From NCBI RefSeq assembly GCF_963082655.1, contig NC_081554.1, forward strand, positions 126,641,453 through 126,705,452: a stretch of 64,000 bases of DNA. Reading direction: 5' to 3'. Below are positions 56,010 through 64,000 of the stretch, piece after piece; position 1 is the stretch's first letter; every line of letters begins with the position of its first letter. This DNA is from Stomoxys calcitrans. Taxonomy: Eukaryota; Arthropoda; Insecta; Diptera; Muscidae. The notes under the pieces are model-generated. The model did no database searches. It had not been told where the DNA came from and was given only the letters and a program-made list of their open reading frames with translations. The position numbers and the translations under genes are program-made.

Positions 56010-56905
56010 TATACCCTTTACCATAGGATGGGTGTATACTAATTTCGTCATTCTGTTTGTAACACCTTGAAATATGCGTCTGAGACCCCTTAAAGTATAT
56101 ATATTCTAAATTGTTATGTCATTTTAAGTCGATCTAGTCATGTCCGTCCGTCTGTCTGTTAGCACGCTAACTTTTGAACGAGTAAAGCTAGCCGTTTGAA
56201 ATTTTGCACAAATACTTTTTATTAGTGTAGGTCGGTTAGGATTGTAAATGGGCCAAATCGGTCCATGTTTTGATATAGCTGCCATATAAACCGATCTTGG
56301 GTCTTGACTTCTTGAGCCTCTAGAGGGCGTAATTCTCGTCCGACTTGGCTGAAATTTTGCACGTGGTGTTTTGATATCCCTTCCGATCAGTATGGTTCAA
56401 ATCGGTCTATGTTTTGATATAGCTGCCATATAAACCGATCTTGGGTCTTGACTTCTTGAGCCTTTAGAGTGCGCAATTCTCATCCGATTTGACTGAATTT
56501 TGCACGTAGTGTTTTGGTATCACTTCCAATAACTGTGTTAAGTATGATTCAAATCGGTTAATAATCTGGTATAGCTGTTATATAAACCGATCTTGAATCT
56601 TGGCTTCTTGAGCCAATAGAGCGCGCAATCCGATTTGGCTGAAATTTCGCATGATTTCCAACAACTGTGCTAAGTATGGCGTAAATCGATACATAAAGTG
56701 ATTTAGCTGCCATATAAACCGAACTGGGATCTTGACTTCTTGAGCCTCTAGAGGGCCCAATTCTCATCCGATTTGACAGAAATTTTGTACAACGGCTTCT
56801 CTCACGACCTTCAACATACGTGTCTAATATGGTATGAATCGATCAATAGCTTGATGGCCAGAATTGGACTATAACTTTATAAAGCTCCAATAGCATAACA
56901 GAGAT
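56010..56905 (+). repeat. Family A dispersed repeat
   Basis: TATACCCTTTACCATAGGAT to about AAGCTCCAATAGCATAAC. The right terminal block with the GC palindrome is missing. Four to five internal ~150-bp units. Confidence 0.85.
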
Positions 56906-57113
56906 TTGGCGCTTAAGAATTTTTTGTCCAGTTTGGTACACACAATTCCTTATTTTAGGTATATGCGAGTGACCTAAAATCTAGCTGCAATTGTAAAGAA
57001 TTTAGTATATCTGAACTCAAATTCGGCATGTTTTGAACATAATTATAAGGACAATTTCTTTGCGATTTAATACCAATTTCATACAAATTTGTCGGTTGAT
57101 AACCCTTAATTTA

Positions 57114-59197
57114 TCTTATATATAAAAATCAATTTGTGTTTGTTTGTATGTTTGTGTGTTCCTTATAGACTCAGAAACGGCTGAACCGTCTTTATTGAAA
57201 TTTTCGCAGATGGTACATAATGACCCCGAGGTGAAAATAGGGTACTACATTTTTTGATATCTGAAGGAGGGGGGACCCTCCCCCTTACCCTAATTTTCAG
57301 AAACGACATATCTTGGAGATGGGTGGTGCGATTTAAGCGAAGTTATGTGTACTCTCATATAGTACTCTGAAAATAAAAATTTGGTATCCAAATTTCGGAT
57401 GGGGTACCTAGGGTGGCTGTCCACCCTAAAACCTACCAAACATACATTTAGACCAATCACGACAATATTTAGGATAAGAAAACGTATCTGATATCCAATT
57501 GTCGGATCAAGTGTTAGGGGGACCACCCCAAGCCCCAAAACACCCCTAAATCGGTCATATTTACCGACCATGGCAATATGGGACTCAAATGAATGGTATT
57601 TGCGAGTAGAATACGAATCTGATATCCAAATATGGGACCACGTTTCTGGGGGTCCACCCCTTCCCCAAAACACCCCCCAAACTGGACTTATTTACTGACC
57701 ATGGGAATATGGGTCTTCAATGAAAGATATTTGAATTAAGAATACGAATCTGATAAACAAATATGGGACCAAGTGTTTGGGGGGCCGCCTCCCACCAAAA
57801 ACATCCCCCAAAGGGGACAAATGTACGACCATTGCCATATGGGGCTCAAATGAAAGGTCTTTGGGAGTAAAGCACGTATTTGATATCAATATTCGGGAAA
57901 GTGTGTATGGGGCCAACCCACCCCCACAACACCACCCAAATAGTAAGTATTTTCTGACTATTGTAATATGAGGCTCAAATAAGAGGGGTTTTAAAGTGGA
58001 ACAAGAATCCGATATATATTTTCAAGGCCAACTCGCTGAGTGGCCACCCATCCCCCAAAACACCCGCCAAGCCGGTCATTTTTGCCGAGTATGGAAATAT
58101 GGAGCTCAAATTAAAGGTATGTGGGAGCAGATCACGTATCTGATATCAACATTAGGGGCCGACTGTCTGGCGGACATCCCATCACCATAACAATCCCCAA
58201 AACAATTTGGGTCCTAAAGAGAGTGGTGCTAAATATTCAAAGTTTTTAGGGCCAATACCCCAAACCGGACATATTTGCTGACTTTTGCAATAAGCAGTTT
58301 AAATGAGTTTAAAAAACGAATTTGATATCCAATTTTGAGGGCAATGGCAATATGGGGTTCAAATAAATGATATATAGATATATGAGAATAGAGCACGTTG
58401 CTGATATATTTTCAGGGCTTAGAATTTAGGGGGCCACCCCACTCCCAAAAACACCCCTATATCGGGCATATTTACCGACCATGACAATATGGGGCTAAAA
58501 TAAAGGGTATTGGGGGGGGTAGAGCAAAAATTTATACTCATTTTCGGGGCCAATTTTCTGTGGGTCTACCCCTTTACCAAAATTTCCCACAAGCTGCAAT
58601 TTTTTAGTGATCATCGCAATATGGGGCTCAAATGAAAGTATTTGGGAGTAGAATACGAATTTGATATCCAAATGTAGGACCATGTAATTAGGGCATCATT
58701 CCTTTCCCAAAACGCCCTCAAAGGGAAAAAAATTTTCGACCATGCCAATATCTGGCTCAAATGAAAGGTATTTAAAATTAGAAAACGAATTTGATAACCT
58801 ATTTTGCGGCCATGTGTTTGGGGGACGCCTCATCCTGTGAACTCCCCTTAAGCCAATGGCAATATAATTGGTATTTGAGAGAAGAGCACGATGCTGATAT
58901 TTTTTCAGGGCCAAGTATCTGGGGGACCACCTCTCCCCCGAAAGCACCACTAAATCAGATATCATGAGAATATCACCTTACATCCAAACTTAAATTCACC
59001 TTACATCCAAACTTAAATTCATAGACTAATAAAGATCATATGGGATTCAGATAAAGGCACTTATATTGTTAAACTGTTAGTCAAGCGATATACTATTTTC
59101 GTAGCATGGTATTTCACTAAAAGCTCTTTAATTTTCGAAAATAAATATTCCATATAAAGTAAAAGAAAACGCAGCGAAGCGGGCCCGGGTCAGCAAG
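57114..59197 (+). mobile_element. Non-autonomous Helitron with internal minisatellite (copy 3)
   Basis: Starts TCTTATATATAAAAATC after A57113; ends CAAG (mutated from CTAG) before T59198; the CGGGCCCG stem is at 59180-59187. Same tandem body as copy 2. It lacks the mariner MITE and therefore shows its empty site near 59090. A local duplication of CACCTTACATCCAAACTTAA lies near 58973-59010. Confidence 0.9.
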
Positions 59198-59576
59198 TTA
59201 CATATAAATTTGGAAATAGTCATGTATTTCTTAAATTTTTTTTTTTTTTGTTTTATGAAAATTAATTTCAATGTTGTATTTGCATTAGGTAGAAGAAATA
59301 ACTATTGTAGTTCCCATGAAAACTTTACGCAAAGCTTTTATATTGTGTAATTAACTTTGGCTTAAATTATTATTATATAATTTATTATTTAATATGCAAT
59401 ATAAAATTTTCGCTTAATTAAGGAAGTGAACTTTGAGTAATGATAATTAATATAAAATGTTTATTCAAGCTAAAAACACAAATTTGATTTTTTAATAACA
59501 CTTGCACTTTATTGTTCATTCGCATTTATAAATGAATTATCTAAAACATTAATTATCTGTATCCTTTGACTCGTTT
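59198..59576. other. AT-rich, no feature
   Basis: A T-run at 59229-59248 and AT-rich sequence only. Confidence 0.45.
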
Positions 59577-60036
59577 TTATACCCACCACCATAGGATGGG
59601 GGTATACTAATCTAATCATTCCGTTTGTAACACCTCGTCTAAGACCTCATAAAGTATATGTATTCTTGATCGTCTCGACGTTCTGAGTCGATCTAGCCAT
59701 ATCTGTCCGTCCGTTGCGGCCGAACGCGTAAAGCTAGCCGCTTGAATTCTTGCACATATACTTAATATTGTAGGTCGTTGGGGATTGTAAATGGGCCACA
59801 TCGGTTTATATTTAGATATTGCTCCCATATCAATCGATCTCCCGATTTGTCTTCTTGAGCCCTTACAGTCGCAATTTTTGTCCGATTTGACTGAAATTCT
59901 GGTTTGACAGAAGTTTGGTTTGTAGAAAAAAATAATAACCTTCAACTAAATTTATTTTGTAAAAATTTTTAGCTGAATCCATGGTGGTGGGTTCCCAAGA
60001 TTCGACCCTACCGAACTAAGCACGCTTTTACTTGTT
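59577..60036 (+). repeat. Family A repeat, internally deleted
   Basis: TTATACCCACCACCATAGG to ATGGTGGTGGGTTCCCAAG followed by a degenerate GC palindrome (TTCGACCCTACCGAAC) and TTTTACTTG. Only about two internal units remain. Confidence 0.85.
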
Positions 60037-60357
60037 ACCATTCATCTAGCCAAATTTGGATATACATTTACTGCAAAAAGCCATGGTTAGTTGTAGTTAT
60101 AATTTGCGCATAGGAAGTTTAAAATGAAATGTAAGAAAAAAGCAATTAATTGAAGGAGCTGTAAAATAACTTAAAAAGAACTTGTCAAAATGGATATTTA
60201 TCTGCTGCAAACAGCCATATTAGCTTGTGGTTTAGTAACATTAAACGGAGTAAGATTGCCTACCTAGAATATCTAAAATGAAATCAGAAAATAAATTACT
60301 TAAAATAAAATTATGTAAAATAAAATAAAATAAACAAAAAAAGAAAAAGCATGGTAA
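60037..60357. other. No feature seen
   Basis: AT-rich, with AAAATAAAAT-type runs at 60298-60345. Confidence 0.4.
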
Positions 60358-60958
60358 GTTCGGCCGGGCCGAATTTTATGTACCCTCCACTATGGATCGA
60401 ATTGGTCGAGTTCTTTTCCAGGTATAAAGAAAGGAAATGCTATGCTACTGGAGATATACCAAGTTTTGGACCGATTTTAACCACATTTGGCACAGTTGTT
60501 TGAAGTCATAACAAACCAACTCATGCAAAGTTTCAGCCAAATCGGATAGGAATTGTGCCCTCTAGAGGCTAAAGAAGTCAAATCGGGAGATCGGTTTATA
60601 TGGCGGCTATATCGGGTTATGGACCGATTTGAACTAAACTTCGCACATTTATTGGGAGTCATACCATAATACTTGATGCTAAATTTCAGCCAAATCGGAA
60701 AAGAATTGCGCCCTCTAGAAGGTCAAGAAGTCAAGACCCAAGATCGGTTTATATGGCAACTATATCAGGTTATCAACCGATTTAACAGCATGCTTGGCAC
60801 AATTGTTGGAAGTAATACCAAAACACCACGTGCAAGATTTCAGCCAAATCGGATAAGATTTGCGCCCTCTTAAAGCTCAAGAAGTCTAGACCCCATATCG
60901 GTTTATTTGGCAGCTTTATAAAAACATGGACCGATATGGCCCATTTACAATCCCTCCA
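60358..60958 (-). repeat. Family A repeat, truncated
   Basis: GTTCGGCCGGGCCGAATTTT and TACCCTCCACTATGG at the left; stops at CCCATTTACAATCCC, where a second copy begins. Confidence 0.85.
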
Positions 60959-60962
60959 TCCA

Positions 60963-62045
60963 TTTTATATACCCTCCATCTTGCATCGCATTTGTCGAAT
61001 TCTTTTCCCTTTATCTTTTTTTAGGCAAACACAGGATAAAAAAAATTGCTATGGAGCTATATCGAATTATGGTCCGATTCGGACCATAATTGTATTGAAT
61101 ATAAGAGACCTTAAAAGAAATCATTGTGTAAATTTTCAGCTAAATCGAGTAAGAATTTGCGCCTTTTAGCGGCTCAAGAAGTAAAATAGGGAGATTGGTT
61201 TATAGGGGAGGTGTATAAGGCTGTAACCGATTCAGACCATTTTGTGCTCGTATGTTGAAGGCCATGAGGGAAGCCGTTGTACAAAATTTGTGCCAAATCG
61301 GATGAGAATTGCGCCCTCTAATGGCTGAAGCAGTCAAAATCCCAGATCGGTTTATGTGCCAGCTATATCAGGTTATGGACCGATTAGAATCATATAGCCA
61401 CCGTTGTTGGAAGTCATAACAAAACCCGTCATGCTAAATTTCACCCAAATTGGATAAGAATTGTGCCCTCTAGTGGCTCAAGAAGTCAAAATTCAAGATC
61501 GGTTTATATAGCAGCTATATCAGGTTGTGAACAGATTTGAAACATACTTAGCACAGTTGTTGGAAATCATAACGAAAGACGTCATGCAAAATTTCAGCTA
61601 AATCGGATGGGAATTGTGCCCTCTAGAGGTTCTAGAAGTCAAGACCCCAGATCGGTTTATATGACAGCTATACCAGGTTATGGACCGATTTCAACCAAAA
61701 CTAGCTTATTAGTTGTTGAAAACTAAAACGATATGTGCAAAATTTCAGCTAAATCGGATAAAAAGTGCGTCCTCTAGAAGCTCAAGAAGTCAAGACACAA
61801 GATCGTTTTATATGGCAGCTATATCAAAATATAGACCGATATGGCTCATTTACAATTCCAACCGACTTACACTAATAAGAAGTATTTGTGCAAAGTTTCA
61901 AGCGGCTAGCTTTACTACTTCGAAAGTCAGCGTGGCAGATGGACATGGTTAGATCGGCTTAAAATGTCATGACGATCAAGAATATATATACTTTATGGGA
62001 TCTGAGACGAATATTTCGAGGAGTTACTTTGGTGGAGGGTATAAA
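60963..62045 (-). repeat. Family A repeat, tandem neighbour of the previous copy
   Basis: TATATACCCTCCATCTTGC to TTTGGTGGAGGGTATAAAA; same orientation as the copy to its left, about seven internal units. Either two insertions or a head-to-tail duplication. Confidence 0.85.
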
Positions 62046-62587
62046 AAAAGTGAATGCGATAGATATTAATTATGGTTCAAAACTCAAAACTCACAAAGTA
62101 TAAAGTACCAGTACTCAAATTTAAGAGTTTGGTAAATGTGAGCTGTAAAAGTCAAATTAAAGATTTTTTTTTGGTAATGGGAACTTATTTCGTAGCTTGG
62201 ACTTTGCGATTTGATTTGAAGTTCGGAGAAAATTGATTGGAAATAAATATTCAATGCTTGTTTATGAATATTATGCTTGTTTATACAAATGACTTTTGTT
62301 ACGACTTCAAACGTAAGAAACTGATCTCGACTTGTCAAGATCCTGGGGAATGCGCTTCCTATCTCATGCGAATACAATATTAGTTTCAACTTATAAATGA
62401 ATGTAGATTAAAGAACATAATAAATCTTATGTGGAGAGTACATAAGGGTCAATCAATTTCGGAAATGGTATTAAATACATACGCACGCTATGCGTACAAA
62501 TGATCTGTAAATCTATTTTCGAATAATAAATTAATCAACATCTGCGAGATAGTTCAGTCCGGTTTCGGTTTTCTAGATTATCTTATA
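62046..62587. other. No feature seen
   Basis: AT-rich; the 101-codon minus frame shows no recognised motif. Confidence 0.4.
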
Positions 62588-63503
62588 AAGAGTGGTTTTT
62601 AAGAGCTATAGGAAAGATTTTCAAAGAAAAACACATAAAATTCAGAAAATGCATTCAATATTTTTTTTAACGATAGCACAGTTCATATAATTTAATGTTT
62701 GAAGATTATTTCATGCAAATGTTGACATGGACTGCGCCTTAAATGGTCCATCCGATTAGTCAAACTTTGGCATACTCTTCCCAGCATATCGGCCGGTATC
62801 TCACGAATAAATGTTTCAATGTTGTCTTCTAATGTGTAAATTAAACCGGGCTTGTCTGTATAGACATGAGCTTTAACATAGCCCCCCCCCAAAAAAAAAA
62901 ATACTAAAGGCGTTAAATGGCACGATCTAGTCGGACAATTGACCGGTCCCGAATGTGAAATAAAATGTTCACCGAACTCGTCTCTTAATAAGTCCATTGT
63001 TACACGTGCTGTGTGGCATGTGGCACCGTCTTGTTGAAACCATATCATTCAAGTCAAACTTTTGCATTTTGGGAAAAAAAAGTTGGATATCATCTCACGA
63101 TAGAGCTCACCATTCACAGTTACGTTACGATTCGCATCACCTTTAAAGAAGTACGGTCCAATGATGTCACCAGCCCATAAACAGCACCAAACTGCGACTT
63201 TTTCTGGATGTATTGGTAGCTCTTGAAATGCTTCTGGCCGACCTTTACGCGAAAACCGACGATTCTGCTATTTACGTAGCCATTGAGCCAGAAATGAGCT
63301 TCGTCGATGGATGCTTCTTAACAGAGCACTCATTTTGATAATAAAATTCAAGAATTTTCAAGCGTTGTTCGTTTTAAGACGATGGTTAAATGGTTAAATT
63401 ATAGACCAAACTGAAGATGTTTGAGAGTAAAATAAGATACGAAACGTGTGTCAGCTGTTTAAACCAGTGTTGCCAAAAAGATAATAGCTAGAAAGTCACC
63501 CTT
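62588..63503 (-). pseudogene. Tc1/mariner-type transposon, inactive
   Basis: TA at 62586-62587 and 63504-63505; ends AAGAGTGGTTTTTAAGAGC and CTAGAAAGTCACCCTT. The minus strand reads, in broken frames, the DEAHFWLNGY region (first Asp), GPYFFKGD-like sequence, then WFQQDGATCHTARVTMDLL (second Asp) and KAHVYTDKPG, FIREIPADMLGRVCQ and HLHEIIFKH at the C-terminus. At the third catalytic site LTPLV has Val where the family has Asp, and adjacent G8/T10 runs disturb the frame. Related to the elements at 3067 and 34749, but with different ends and retaining the C-terminus. Confidence 0.88.
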
Positions 63504-64000
63504 TACAATCTAGAAAACCGAATTTGATTTATGGCTTCAACGTTTGATCGTTTAGAATCGATGAATGCTTTCGTAAGACACATATAGAAAAAGGGGTTTC
63601 TTATATACGAATTGTTTAAATTAAATTAAGACAACAAATTTTCTATAAAATCTTATAATTAGTTTGAAGTCCTTATTTTAAAAAATGCAGCGTAACTTGG
63701 AGTTGTTTTAGAACAAATAATTTGGAATTTGGGGACAAGATACAAAAAGTCAACAAAAGTTCTAAATTTCATACAAATTTTATATGAAAAGTACGCTAGC
63801 ATCCACATAAATTCACGAGATCTCACTCAGTATGATGACATCTGAGAGTCACAATCGAGCTTTCGTGAAATAAACATCTAGAAGTAAGTGGCGCATAATG
63901 AATTCAGCTCTTCAATTAAGGCACAAAAGAAACGGTAGGCTTTCGATCAGAAGCGAATAGAATTGCTGGAAAGAGAAAAACATTTCGCTTTTTATTCGAA
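63504..64000. other. No feature seen
   Basis: AT-rich sequence to the end of the window; no repeat or frame recognised. Confidence 0.4.

Overview
The window is nuclear DNA from a higher fly, most likely a calyptrate muscoid (house fly / stable fly group). The three host genes have short GT-AG introns and dipteran-like proteins. Almost everything else is transposon debris of types I associate with muscoid genomes; that species-level statement is from memory and was not checked by a search. There is no sign of bacterial operons, CRISPR, rRNA or an intact tRNA gene.

Host genes. (1) ND-51/NDUFV1, the 51-kDa flavoprotein of respiratory complex I, lies on the minus strand at 18035-14941 in four exons (474 aa, apparently intact). 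(2) PPP1R11/Inhibitor-3, a small PP1 inhibitor and Cys-rich E3-type protein, lies on the plus strand at 23101-25197 in three exons (126 aa, intact). (3) An FBXW5-like F-box/WD protein lies on the minus strand at 42938-25621 in nine exons (645 aa). Its last exon is separated from exon 8 by an intron of about 11.2 kb and ends head-on against PPP1R11, with the two stop codons 423 bp apart.

Layout. 1-14.8 kb: repeats only, including truncated and full non-autonomous elements, a 1.5-kb inverted duplication and a TA-centred palindrome. 14.9-18.0 kb: ND-51. 18.0-23.1 kb: MITEs and tandem duplications. 23.1-25.2 kb: PPP1R11, with a foldback repeat and a SINE in intron 1. 25.6-42.9 kb: FBXW5, with introns 2 and 8 packed with nested elements (LINEs, Tc1, Helitron with a mariner MITE inside it, and others). 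43-64 kb: gene-free repeats, including three decayed LINEs, a second near-full Helitron, MITEs and a dead mariner/Tc relative.

Family labels used below. A: an abundant 0.5-1.3-kb dispersed repeat whose ends read TATACCCTCCACCAT / ATGGTGGAGGGTATA, with a GC palindrome TTCGGCCGGGCCGAA at one end. B: elements with ACACAGAAAAAATA inverted ends. C: a 0.25-0.35-kb repeat headed GTTGTTGTAGCCACA. D: a ~100-bp repeat headed GTTGTTGTAGCAGTG. E: a MITE with GGTGGTCTCA ends. Nesting can be read from target-site duplications and from interrupted reading frames, so the relative order of several insertions can be given.

I found no new multi-gene system. The most interesting items are the FBXW5 intron nest with its distant terminal exon, the 1517-bp inverted copy bordered by a 236/238-bp direct duplication, a two-copy MITE family with 9-bp target duplications, and Tc1-like deletion derivatives whose two ends both carry the start of the transposase gene.
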